Below, in pieces: positions 12,596 to 22,854 of a DNA stretch of 64,000 bases; the first letter of the stretch is position 1; the number at the start of each line of letters is the position of its first letter. The stretch is from Mytilisepta virgata (taxonomy: Eukaryota > Mollusca > Bivalvia > Mytilida > Mytilidae). Where the stretch lies: assembly GCA_028015205.1 (NCBI GenBank), contig JAPWFG010000026.1, forward strand, positions 992,001 through 1,056,000, written 5' to 3'. The notes beneath the pieces are model-generated. The model was not told the DNA's origin. It did not search any database and saw only the letters and a program-made list of their open reading frames with translations. The position numbers and the translations under genes are program-made.

Positions 12596-12775
12596 TAAAA
12601 AAGAAGATGTGGTATGATTGCCAATGAGACGACTGTCGAAAAAAGACCAAAATGACACATACATTAACAACTATAGCTCACCGTACCGCCTCATACCGCA
12701 AAGCTCATACCGCATAGTCAGCTATAAAAGGCCCCGATATGACAATGTAAAACAATTCAAACGAGAAAACTAAAG
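12596..12775 (+). mobile_element. Dispersed short element (AAGAAGATGTGGTATGATTG family)
   Basis: The element begins AAAAAGAAGATGTGGTATGA and runs through GCATAGTCAGCTATAAAAGG to CAATTCAAACGAGAAAACTA. I recognise this as a very common mussel interspersed sequence. A truncated relative is at 12262-12333. It has no coding capacity and is inserted inside the 8845-13581 repeat nest. Whether it is a SINE or a MITE cannot be settled here. Confidence 0.55.
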
Positions 12776-13698
12776 CAATTATTGCCGTTCATAGTCAAAT
12801 TTTTTTTAATCTCTTCCAAAAATCTTCTCTGAAACTACTGAGACAAATTAAACCATTCTTGACCACAGTCGTTAGTGTATCAAGTTTAAAAAAATGAGTG
12901 ATGGCTGACATGGCTAAGAATAGAACATGGGGACGAAGTGCAGTTTTTTGCTTAAATCTCTGAAACTAAAGACAGGTTAAGATCTAACTGCCCTGAAATT
13001 TCCAGACAAATCAGACAACCTGTTGTTAGGTATTTGTAAGATCATTTTTCAGCTTTTAATTATTATAAATAGAAATAAATTGTAAAGTGCAATAATGTGC
13101 AAAGTAAGATCTACAAATATGTTAACATGGCCAAACTGGTCAATTGACCCCTTTATGGCCATTATATATGCAATTTTTAACATTTTTTTTACAAAATTCT
13201 CCACTTGATCTGGGCTGAATAGAAATAAACTTGGCCACAATTTTCAGTAGGTAATCATGACTTGTTTGAAAAAAGTATCGGATGACCCTGCCATCAAACT
13301 GCCTTTGCTAAAAAAGAACATAGAAGTTAACTGTTTAGACGTCTATCAGAAAATTGTAAAAAAAATTCTGAATTGTCACAACTTGAACACATATTCAAAA
13401 ATAATAATGATAAGATGTCTTCAGTAGCTATTGTAAGACTACACTAAGATGACCTGTTTTTAATTTAAATACTGTGTCAAATTAAACCAATCTTGGTCTC
13501 AATCATTATATAATTTTACATAATTTCCAAAATCACATTAGATACAGGTGAGCGACACAGGCTCTTGAGAGCCTCTAGTTTACATTCAGAAGAATATTTA
13601 AAAAGTGTCAGGCTTACAATATTTCCAGTGTTGGTGTGCAGTTTGTAAAGAAAGACAACTATAGAATACATGTATGTTACTTTATAAGCCCATTCAGA

Positions 13699-14369
13699 AC
13701 TGCCAATTAAACAATGTTTAATTATGAATCTTATCAAGTTTAAATATGTATGTGTTTACTACACAGGTAAATATGTGTTTTTATAATTCACTTCCTCTTG
13801 AAATCGGCCTTAGTGAGATTATGTTTGAAACATCTTAAAAATATGGATAATTATGTTTGAAACATCTTTAAAATAAGAATTATCTGTAAGTTTTTAAAAC
13901 TTTAAATTAAAGCAATGCTAAGTACAATGCATATGTTTGAATAACTGTAAAGTAATTTACCATAAAAGCAGCGTCACGACGCTTTAGACGCAACCTGGAT
14001 ATTTTGTTTGTAACAGTAGCCAGGGTCTATGCTAATTGTTTTCAGTGGCGTCAGCATATAGAGTGTGCATTGTTTGCCTAGAAACGTTTCTTAATTTAAA
14101 CGGTTATGTTCGAGAGGACTTTTAGAAATTTAGTTTTACTAACCCCTGATCTAGGACGGAACTATTTTGATTACTGGTATGTATTTGTTTACTGCCACAA
14201 TATATTTGGTGTTTAGAAATTTTGTGTCAGCTGATATATCCGATTTTTTTATTTTGTCGGGGCCAATCAAGATTTGCGGCTAGATGTACGTTTATTAACT
14301 GTAGTGAAGATGTTTTCTTCCATATCCAGTACCTTTAATATGAAAGAATTAAAGTTCGTTAATCCTTTA
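13699..14369 (+). repeat. Diverged segmental duplicate B (upstream of the B-box gene)
   Basis: Partner of 4812-5503, with the same ordered landmarks: ACTGCCAATTAA, CTTCCTCTTGAAATCGGC, TAACAGTAGCCAG, TTTAAACGGTTATG and GTTCGTTAATCC. It may hold the promoter or a 5' non-coding exon of the gene at 15537, because the coding exon of that gene is preceded by a splice acceptor. That role is inferred from position only. Confidence 0.7.
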
Positions 14370-15530
14370 TGCTACATGTAAATCTTGGGAAATGACCTAT
14401 TATGCACACACAAACGCACGTCAACTATTCTCTGGTGAAAGAGTTAAAAGTAATTAGCTGATGAATTCAGGCCTTTGATAACAAATAATTATTGGTATTT
14501 CAGTTATGGTTTTTGTTCCCCGACTACGTCTGATCTTCAGTCTTTTTCTTTTGATTTGTTTTCGTGTTAAAAAGTTAAATGTACATGTCACTTTTAACTG
14601 GTGTAGTGAAAAAAGTCCACTACAAGAGGCAGTCACTAAATAATAGCAGGGAACTATGGGAAGTCATACCTGTAATGCATAAGAGTGAATTATATAAGTT
14701 TGGTTTTTGGTCGTCCAAATGTTTCGGTTTTAATGCTGCTGATGAGAGGTAACTCCTTGAAATGCGTCGTATACAGCATAGTATAAATTTACTATATCTA
14801 ATATTAGTATCTTTGGATTGTTATTATATAACACGTATATCTGAATATTAAATTGCTTGAATAAAATTACATACGGAAATTAAAAGACAACATGTTAAGT
14901 TGATATGGCAAAATGTAAGTATTACAAAGCTGGGCTTTCATGTTTGCCCACATATCATTATTGTTGTGTTTACAGTTGATAAGGAACCTCCAGTTGCATG
15001 ATGTACGACGACATTCTATATTATGCTTGAATGTGCTCAAAGCCGAAATCGTTGAAAGCTGGCAGAGAAATAAAGGAAAGACGTTAAAGACAGAAAACAT
15101 CAAATGACTGAGCTTTACAAACCCTTTTTTGTTTTATTTTATTTTCCAGTACACATGTAGTATAACGCAATACCCAAGTTCTATTAGATATCCCGATACA
15201 AAAGTTTCTATAGGGATCATTTTATTACATATGTAATTTGAATTAGAGCAAATTTTATTTTCTTATTCGGAGTACCTGCTTTCACAAAAACCTTGCTCAT
15301 GACAAGTGTTAAAATGTCAATAGTAATAATCATATATATGAATATAAGTGTACATATAAGTACTGTGCATTGTGTGTATTTAAAGCAATGTAATTATAAG
15401 GTCATGTAAAATTTTAAACCCTAGATGAAACGATGCAGTCTGTTACGATCGAGATATTCATAGAAATGGTCACTGTATTTCCAAATAGAACATACGAAAT
15501 CAATAAAAAATTATTAATATTTATTTTTAG
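14370..15530. other. 5' flank or 5' intron of the B-box gene
   Basis: The sequence is AT-rich and contains the isolated inverted satellite fragment at 14697-14823. It ends in a polypyrimidine-rich acceptor (TTTATTTTTAG, 15520-15530), so part of it is probably an intron in the 5' UTR. No coding exon was seen. Confidence 0.5.
14697..14823 (-). repeat. Isolated inverted copy of part of the 378-bp satellite unit
   Basis: The reverse complement of this stretch matches the first ~127 bp of each satellite unit at 18601 and beyond, with only about four or five differences. Shared landmarks are AACAATCCAAAGATACT, ACTATGCTGTATACGACGC and CTCTCATCAGCAGCATTA. It lies upstream of the B-box gene, in the opposite orientation to the array downstream. 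Its boundaries suggest that these 127 bp are a mobile module by themselves. Confidence 0.85.
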
Positions 15531-15536
15531 GTCAAA

Positions 15537-17237
15537 ATGGCGACATCTGGTGATTTTGTATGTGGTGTATGTAAATATAAACAAATCTCAAAATCTGCAG
15601 AATACTGGTGTCCTGAATGTGATGAGAGGTTGTGCTCTTCTTGTGAGGAACATCATTGTTCATCTCGAGCAACCAGAAATCATAGCGTTCTATCGCTTGA
15701 AAACTATAAACAGCTACCGTCTACTGTTGCTAAAATAACCAATCATTGCGAAGAACACGGTTCAAAATACCAAAACTATTGTAGACACCACGACCAACTG
15801 TGCTGTCCAACCTGCATATCAACAAAACATCAAGAATGCAAAGATCTCCCAGCCGTAAAAGAAATAATTAAAACCTCAAAAATGACTTCATTGCTTGATA
15901 GTTTGGAGGAGATTTTGAAATGTATAAAAGAGGATATAAGTAGTATAATACAAAATCGTACTGATAACTTAGCCTTAATTAAAGAACAACGAAACAGGTA
16001 CCAGAACGAAATTAAACAGATCCGAAAAAGAGTTATCTCTCATTTGGAAATTCTTGAACAACATATGTTAAAGGAACTCGGTCTTCAGGAAGAAAAGTCC
16101 ACAACCGTAATTGAAAACATTATTTCTCAACTTGCAGAGAAATCCAAGGAAGTAGAAGGGCTAGAAAATGATATTGCAGCAATGAAGCAGTTTGCATCAC
16201 CTCTACAGACTTTTATTGGAAGTAAAATCATTGAAGAGAAAGTTAGTAAAGAGGGACAGTATATAAAGTCATTATCGGAAAATCCAAGTCTTCATCAAAT
16301 CCAGCTCAATGTTACAATTGAAGACAAGATCTCAGGTGTGATGTCTTCGATATCACGATTTGGATCCGTTACTACTGAAAAGTATCCTTCCTCACTATCC
16401 CTTACGACAGCAATGGAAAAACAAGCTCAAGTTATATCCGGTGCACCAACCATGTCTCCAAAATCAGTGAAAGAAATACTGATAGCTTTTCAATCTAAAG
16501 TTGACTTTTCTAGCACAAATTTATCATCTGTTCATGGCTGTAATTATTTGTTGAACGGAACAATGATATTCGCGGACGATGGAAATAAACAACTTGTTAT
16601 ACTGAAAGAAAATGGTGTGTTGGTAAAGCAAGTTCCTACACCCTTCAGTATCTTATATGATGTCACTGTTATAGATGACAAATCTGTTGCTGTATCAGGA
16701 GACAATGTAATCTGTCTTATTAATATCGAAAACGAAACGACTATCAAGAAAATTAAAACCAAAGGGTACTGTCAATGTATTATATACGATAAGGGATCAT
16801 TATTGTGCTGTGTCAATGGAAAGGGAATTCAAAGAATTCAGTTACAGAATGACAGTATAACTACCTTAGTTAATCAAGGTGAATGGAATGATTGGTCTTA
16901 TATAACATTATACGGTGACAAGATATATCAGACTGACTCATACAAAGACACGGTCACATGCTACAGTTTGAAAGGAAAGAAGCTGTGGGTTTTTAAGGAT
17001 ACATCAGTCTTGTCCTGTCCGCTAGATGTAACTGTAGATAACAACGGTAACGTTTACATTGCATCATGCAATAATCACAGTATCGTAGTACTGTCATCTG
17101 ATGGAAAGAGGAGCAAACAATTACTTTGTAGGAAAGATGGATTGTGGTATCCATGGGCGATCAATGTTGATCAGAATAAAGGAAAACTCTTAGTTGTCAA
17201 TATGAAAGGACCAGCATTTTTATACAATTTATCTTGA
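15537..17237 (+). CDS. TRIM-like protein: two B-boxes, coiled coil, beta-propeller
   Basis: This is a single-exon 566-aa protein. B-box 1 uses C9/C12, C25/C28, C33/C36, H40 and H49. B-box 2 starts at H70-C71 and runs through H74, C82, H85, C90/C93 and H98. A helical coiled coil rich in K, E and Q follows (about 110-255). The C-terminal half (about 310-566) has repeated strands such as VTVDNNGNVYIASCNNHSIV and INVDQNKGKLLVVN, as in NHL/six-bladed propellers. There is no N-terminal RING, so E3 ligase activity cannot be assumed; B-boxes and coiled coil suggest multimerisation, and the propeller may bind a ligand or RNA. A splice acceptor (TTTTTAG) ends 6 bp before the ATG, pointing to a non-coding 5' exon upstream. 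AATAAA at 17295-17300 is a likely polyadenylation signal. Such RING-less genes are greatly expanded in bivalves and usually annotated as TRIM2/3/45/56/71-like. The individual orthology is unknown. Confidence 0.93.
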   Translation: MATSGDFVCGVCKYKQISKSAEYWCPECDERLCSSCEEHHCSSRATRNHSVLSLENYKQLPSTVAKITNHCEEHGSKYQNYCRHHDQLCCPTCISTKHQECKDLPAVKEIIKTSKMTSLLDSLEEILKCIKEDISSIIQNRTDNLALIKEQRNRYQNEIKQIRKRVISHLEILEQHMLKELGLQEEKSTTVIENIISQLAEKSKEVEGLENDIAAMKQFASPLQTFIGSKIIEEKVSKEGQYIKSLSENPSLHQIQLNVTIEDKISGVMSSISRFGSVTTEKYPSSLSLTTAMEKQAQVISGAPTMSPKSVKEILIAFQSKVDFSSTNLSSVHGCNYLLNGTMIFADDGNKQLVILKENGVLVKQVPTPFSILYDVTVIDDKSVAVSGDNVICLINIENETTIKKIKTKGYCQCIIYDKGSLLCCVNGKGIQRIQLQNDSITTLVNQGEWNDWSYITLYGDKIYQTDSYKDTVTCYSLKGKKLWVFKDTSVLSCPLDVTVDNNGNVYIASCNNHSIVVLSSDGKRSKQLLCRKDGLWYPWAINVDQNKGKLLVVNMKGPAFLYNLS

Positions 17238-17294
17238 ACGTACTTGTCAATATACGCGTACGTGAAAGTTTTAAATCTACTGAAAAAAGCTACA

Positions 17295-17300
17295 AATAAA
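17295..17300 (+). terminator. Polyadenylation signal of the B-box gene
   Basis: A canonical AATAAA lies 58 bp after the stop codon at 17235-17237. It would give a very short 3' UTR. Use of this site is inferred. Confidence 0.5.
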
Positions 17301-17712
17301 ATGTAACTGTAATCTAAAGAAAACACTGGTCAAAGAAAAACATGTTTGTTTACATTTGTTAAACATGCATATAAGAAAGCCATACAAGAAATGCCTTCCT
17401 TTTTTCAATCTGGGATGGTAACTGTTTACCAACAGTAGAAGTTTGCATTTCTGGTTTAATTTTACAAACAAAATAAGTATATAGCCAATGCCTTATGTTA
17501 ATTGCATGGTATGTTTCCAATTCTGGTAGCTTTGAAGGTCGTAAAAGTTTTTTAATTGTCAACTACTATGAATTCTAGAATACTAAAAAAAACTATAAGA
17601 CTATAGACCAAACTTTTATGTCAAGAATAATATCTTATGTAAAAGTGATACTTTACTGAATTATTTGATTTTATTTTTCCTATGTTTTGAATGTATATAT
17701 CTTATTCTTATT

Positions 17713-18081
17713 CTTGGCGTGTTTAATCGGTGGGATAAAGATACATAGTATTTTTAACCACTTCCCGGTGATTAAATTTCTACGTGGGAATTACCGCCGT
17801 TTTCTGTTTTTACAGTTATTGGAACGATAAATTAAAGAAGTCCCGAAATGACGTCTATGTAAACAAACTACATAGCAACGACATTTTCTTGAGTTTTTGT
17901 CGAAAATCATAGGAGAAACAGATTCTCCTTCAATTTACTGGTGAGTTATGGAATATCTCCACCCTCAATGGTTAAATTTTAGATTTTAACACGCTCGCTA
18001 AAGGCTCGCGTGTTGAAAATCGAAAATTTAACTATTTCCGTGGAGAAATTCCATAACTCACTCGTGCCTGAAGGAGAATCT
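17713..18081 (+). mobile_element. Foldback-type dispersed repeat, copy 1
   Basis: The part 17920-18081 is a long imperfect palindrome. AGATTCTCCTTCA at its left pairs with TGAAGGAGAATCT at its right, GAGTTATGGAAT pairs with ATTCCATAACTC, and TTTTAACACGC pairs with GCGTGTTGAAAA around the GC-richer centre GCTCGCTAAAGGCTCGC. The left flank 17713-17919 is also part of the repeat, because 39129-39496 carries the same whole structure in inverse orientation. The element is non-coding. Confidence 0.75.
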
Positions 18082-18594
18082 ATATGTATCCTGTGTTTAT
18101 CATCATTTCTCCAAATTTCTCCATGATTTTTTTTCTGATACTTGTCATTTTTAGTAGAACACTTTTGTCAAAACTGGTGAATATTATAAAGTCTTAGACG
18201 TATGCGTAAGGGTCAAACAAAAAAGAAAGTGAAAAGTAGGTAACCTCACAGACTCCACCTGAACATGTATGTGACCATAATTTGAGTTTAAATTGAGATT
18301 TTTCTGTTTTCAGAGTATTCATAGAAAGCAGCAGACTATTTTGCCTCTCCATTTGCTTAAAAAACTACGAAACGACGTCATCAGGGAAAAGGCTAAATAA
18401 AATTCTTGTAACCAATAAAGTTTGGCTGTACAAAGTTGGTCAAAGTGATAACAAATTACTGATAATTTCAACATGAATAATAAAATTTATCAGTCTTTCT
18501 ATCAGATCTAGTTTAAATTTGGGGACCAAAGGAAAATATATGACAAATATTACTATTGTCATAGAGGTCTAAGGCTAACAATAATTATATATAA
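18082..18594. other. Intergenic between foldback element and satellite
   Basis: AT-rich sequence with no gene or repeat that I can assign. Confidence 0.5.
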
Positions 18595-21086
18595 AAATAA
18601 CAATCCAAAGATACTTATATTAGATATGGTAAATTTATACTATGCTGTATACGACGCATTTCAAGGAGTTACCTCTCATCAGCAGCATTAGAACCGAAAC
18701 ATTTGGAAGACCAAAAACCAAACTTATGTTAAACAAGAAGTACTCAACCAAAAATACCGAAATAGGAAGCCAAATTTCAGCTAAGGAGATCTACCATGTG
18801 CAATACAAGGAATGAACCCTTAGTATTTCTATTATTTTTGAATTTTGCTAAATACTGGTAATTTCTGTTCCAAATCAATGAATAATCATGTCAGACAAGT
18901 CTGACGACTGGGTTGGCGAATACCCTCGGGGACCTAGGGTCCACCAGCAGAGGCATCATCCCAGGAGTTTCAAAATAACAATCCAAAGATACTTATATTA
19001 GATATGGTAAATTTATACTATGCTGTATACGACGCATTTCAAGGAGTTACCTCTCATCAGCAGCATTAGAACCGAAACATTTGGAAGACCAAAAACCAAA
19101 CTTATGTTAAACAAGAAGTACTCAACCAAAAATACCGAAATAGGAAGCCAAATTTCAGCTAAGGAGATCTACCATGTGCAATACAAGGAATGAACCCTTA
19201 GTATTTCTATTATTTTTGAATTTTGCTAAATACTGGTAATTTCTGTTCCAAATCAATGAATAATCATGTCAGACAAGTCTGACGACTGGGTTGGCGAATA
19301 CCCTCGGGGACCTAGGGTCCACCAGCAGAGGCATCATCCCAGGAGTTTCAAAATAACAATCCAAAGATACTTATATTAGATATGGTAAATTTATACTATG
19401 CTGTATACGACGCATTTCAAGGAGTTACCTCTCATCAGCAGCATTAGAACCGAAACATTTGGAAGACCAAAAACCAAACTTATGTTAAACAAGAAGTACT
19501 CAACCAAAAATACCGAAATAGGAAGCCAAATTTCAGCTAAGGAGATCTACCATGTGCAATACAAGGAATGAACCCTTAGTATTTCTATTATTTTTGAATT
19601 TTGCTAAATACTGGTAATTTCTGTTCCAAATCAATGAATAATCATGTCAGACAAGTCTGACGAGTGGGTTGGCGAATACCCTCGGGGACCTAGGGTCCAC
19701 CAGCAGAGGCATCATCCCAGGAGTTTCAAAATAACAATCCAAAGATACTTATATTAGATATGGTAAATTTATACTATGCTGTATACGACGCATTTCAAGG
19801 AGTTACCTCTCATCAGCAGCATTAGAACCGAAACATTTGGAAGACCAAAAACCAAACTTATGTTAAACAAGAAGTACTCAACCAAAAATACCGAAATAGG
19901 AAGCCAAATTTCAGCTAAGGAGATCTACCATGTGCAATACAAGGAATGAACCCTTAGTATTTCTATTATTTTTGAATTTTGCTAAATACTGGTAATTTCT
20001 GTTCCAAATCAATGAATAATCATGTCAGACAAGTCTGACGACTGGGTTGGCGAATACCCTCGGGGACCTAGGGTCCACCAGCAGAGGCATCATCCCAGGA
20101 GTTTCAAAATAACAATCCAAAGATACTTATATTAGATATGGTAAATTTATACTATGCTGTATACGACGCATTTCAAGGAGTTACCTCTCATCAGCAGCAT
20201 TAGAACCGAAACATTTGGAAGACCAAAAACCAAACTTATGTTAAACAAGAAGTACTCAACCAAAAATACCGAAATAGGAAGCCAAATTTCAGCTAAGGAG
20301 ATCTACCATGTGCAATACAAGGAATGAACCCTTAGTATTTCTATTATTTTTGAATTTTGCTAAATACTGGTAATTTCTGTTCCAAATCAATGAATAATCA
20401 TGTCAGACAAGTCTGACGACTGGGTTGGCGAATACCCTCGGGGACCTAGGGTCCACCAGCAGAGGCATCATCCCAGGAGTTTCAAAATAACAATCCAAAG
20501 ATACTTATATTAGATATGGTAAATTTATACTATGCTGTATACGACGCATTTCAAGGAGTTACCTCTCATCAGCAGCATTAGAACCGAAACATTTGGAAGA
20601 CCAAAAACCAAACTTATGTTAAACAAGAAGTACTCAACCAAAAATACCGAAATAGGAAGCCAAATTTCAGCTAAGGAGATCTACCATGTGCAATACAAGG
20701 AATGAACCCTTAGTATTTCTATTATTTTTGAATTTTGCTAAATACTGGTAATTTCTGTTCCAAATCAATGAATAATCATGTCAGACAAGTCTGACGACTG
20801 GGTTGGCGAATACCCTCGGGGACCTAGGGTCCACCAGCAGAGGCATCATCCCAGGAGTTTCAAAATAACAATCCAAAGATACTTATATTAGATATGGTAA
20901 ATTTATACTATGCTGTATACGACGCATTTCAAGGAGTTACCTCTCATCAGCAGCATTAGAACCGAAACATTTGGAAGACCAAAAACCAAACTTATGTTAA
21001 ACAAGAAGTACTCAACCAAAAATACCGAAATAGGAAGCCAAATTTCAGCTAAGGAGATCTACCATGTGCAATACAAGGAATGAACC
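18595..21086 (+). repeat. Tandem satellite array, 378-bp unit, 6.6 copies
   Basis: The same landmark (CAATCCAAAGATACTTATAT) starts at 18601, 18979, 19357, 19735, 20113, 20491 and 20869, an exact 378-bp period each time. The last copy stops at 21086 after about 218 bp. Units are nearly identical by eye; one visible variant is GACGAGTGGG in the third unit (near 19662) where the others have GACGACTGGG. Each unit has an AT-rich body and a GC-richer segment (ACCCTCGGGGACCTAGGGTC). Although 378 is divisible by three, stops interrupt the frames and no ORF spans a unit. Such uniformity implies very recent amplification or strong homogenisation. Confidence 0.97.
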
Positions 21087-21390
21087 ACTGATATCCCACA
21101 CACGGTAGAGATCCATTTAATCCTCCTTATTAACTGAATGTGTAAAAGAGATCGTCGTTCTAAATGTTACACTGTTCCTTTTCGGTATGTTAATTGTAAA
21201 AATAAACCTAGTCATGTTCTTGGTGTTTCGCAATGTTTTATTTTTTTCAAGCAGTTCAAAAACAAGTGATCTTTTTCCAATATGGATTACGTCCTCTGTT
21301 TTTAGCTACAACTATCGGAAAAGAGCTTTCCAATTCATATGTTTTATTCCAGTACTAAGACAAACTAGATCTCACAAAACATTTTTTAAC
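21087..21390. other. Intergenic flank of the satellite
   Basis: The sequence becomes unique right after 21086 (ACTGATATCCCACAC). An 87-codon frame (21187-21450) has no recognisable family and overlaps the following repeat. Confidence 0.45.
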
Positions 21391-21660
21391 CCACCGCCTG
21401 TCCCAAATCAGGAACCTCTAGCCTTTGTTAGTCGTGTGTATTTTTTTTAAATTTTGGTTCATTTTTATGTTTCAGAAGTTAGTGTGTCGTCCATTTTGCT
21501 GAACTAGTATACATTATTGCTTAGGGGCCAGCTGAAGCCCGCCCCGGATGCGGGATTTTCTCGCTGCGTTTAGGACCCATTGGTAGCCTTGAGCTGTTTT
21601 CTGCTCTGTGGTCGGGTTGTTGTCTCTTTGACACATTCCCCCTTTTCATTCTCTATTCTA
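21391..21660 (-). mobile_element. Dispersed short element, inverted copy (mate at 58188-58462)
   Basis: Shared landmarks with the reverse complement of 58188-58462 are GCCTGTCCCAA, CAGGAACCTCTAG, ATTTTGCTGAACTAGTAT and TGTTGTCTCTTTGACACATT. The copies differ at many positions, so this is an old family. It has no coding capacity. I recognise the AGACAACAACATGACC core as a common mussel interspersed sequence. Confidence 0.7.
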
Positions 21661-22069
21661 GTACTGATTGTTATGTACAACATAACTGATATTCCCCCAT
21701 CACCTCATTGGCACTCTAAATTATTAGGCAAGTGGGATTTCATTCTAATTTGTTATGATTTTATTCCGATTTTTTCAACTTGAACGGATTATATGTAGTT
21801 CTTTAGAACTTCCTTCGTTGCTGTCAGTAAAGTAGTAAGGAGTTTTGATAGGGATTTAGTGTTCATATGTAGCTTTGTTTACATGTACACTAATGAAGTG
21901 TGGTATGAAGTAAATGAAAGGGTGGTTAAAATTATCATCACTTACAACAATACCAAAATTAAGATAGAACATAAATATGATTATTGATAATTTCTTCCTT
22001 TGGTATCGTGGTGTGTGTGTGTAAGTTTGGTTGCCAAGTGAATTACCAATACCCATCTCCTTAAAACAG

Positions 22070-22154
22070 GCACTTTATTTAGTGCCTTTTACAGACAAAA
22101 ATGATCTTATTTTGGAGTTTTGTCAGCTGGAACAACGAAGTAATTACCATGAAG
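22070..22154 (+). other. Possible orphan exon (85 bp)
   Basis: An open stretch encoding about 28 residues, including LVPFTDKNDLILEFCQLEQR, is bounded by a plausible acceptor (CCTTAAAACAG) and a good donor (GAAG/GTAAGAC). Composition is more protein-like than its surroundings. No neighbouring exon or family was recognised, so this could equally be chance. Confidence 0.2.
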
Positions 22155-22554
22155 GTAAGACAGTGTTTTTTCTAACTTGGGGATCGTTAAAAACGCTGTC
22201 AGATTTAAACTCATTAAAGTGCCGTATGACGAATACTACAAAGTAGAACACTTTTTTTTGGAATTTTTCGATTGAGCTTAATTTTGTTTTAAGATGATTT
22301 GTTTTCCTTCCCTTTTGGTTATTTGTTATTTGAATTCCGAAAGAATGTTATTAATTGACGTGTTCATTTATATGTAATTTACGAAATTCGCAAGCATTTG
22401 ACTAATTCATAATTTTAACTATAAACATAATTTTACTTCCTGCTATATAGATGAAAAAAACGTAAGAATTGGTAATTATTTACTTCTCATCTATCACAAC
22501 GAGCTTCAAAGAAAAGGATACTAATGGAACTAGAAAGTTTGACTTCCACCTTGA
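22155..22554. other. Intergenic, nothing recognised
   Basis: AT-rich sequence with stops in all frames and no repeat that I can assign. Confidence 0.45.
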
Positions 22555-22854
22555 CCTTTAATTTACCTTGAAATTGCCGACAAAAGAAAACTTTACGACA
22601 AACGTGATGAATTCAGTTTTCCTATTGGCGTCTTCCCGTTCCTCAGTAGCAACATCCCACCAGCACCGGTTTACATTTTCCACCAAATTCACTGTTCCAG
22701 GGCTTACGGCCAAAATAATGTTTTCCGGACAAAGGCTCGCATGCTGACGCAAAAGCTACACAAAAAGGGATATGTTGCTCCTATGTTGAAGTCATCACTT
22801 GAAAAATTCTACCGTCTTCATCACGAGTTTGTTGATTGTACATCATTTTCCTGA
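22555..22854 (+). pseudogene. Retroelement ORF remnant (C-terminal region)
   Basis: One continuous frame without a start codon carries KLYDKRDEFSFPIGVFPFLS, then a degraded middle, then KLHKKGYVAPMLKSSLEKFY and a stop at 22852-22854. The YDKRD.F.FPI..FPFLSSNIP block and the SSL.KFY..HHE.VD tail are familiar from reverse-transcriptase-type ORFs repeated throughout mussel genomes. A stop (TGA, 22552-22554) cuts the frame upstream, and no polymerase core is present. This is a dead fragment. The 64-codon minus-strand frame over it (22558-22752) is a shadow. Confidence 0.6.

Larger units (their letters stand above)
8845..13581 (+). mobile_element. Nest of hairpin-ended CGTC-rich repeats
   Basis: At least three complete left ends lie in one orientation: 8845, 10203 and 11621. 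Each has (T)TAGCTCACCTGRCC plus a complementary arm, CATCACTTGGCGTCCGTCG and a CGTC minisatellite. A partial left end lies near 11358. Between them are modules of roughly 150-200 bp that each restate CTTCTCCTCTGAAACYACT, CCAAACTTGG, GGTCCTTAG and AAGATGGCCGCC. Only one right end is present (13545-13581: CAGGTGAGCGACACAGGCTC, then a hairpin and CTAGTTT). The excess of left ends points to 3'-truncated or nested insertions, or to internal module expansion. Open frames up to 104 codons (for example 10346-10660) come from the modules and are not genes. Confidence 0.75.

Noticed and set aside
15433..15738. 101-codon ORF overlapping the start of the B-box gene
   Set aside because: Out-of-frame shadow of the 566-aa coding exon, beginning within the presumed 5' intron.
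18595..21086. 378-bp array considered as CRISPR-like or coding repeat
   Set aside because: There are no short repeat/spacer alternations and no cas genes. Although 378 is divisible by three, every frame is broken by stops, so it is a non-coding satellite.
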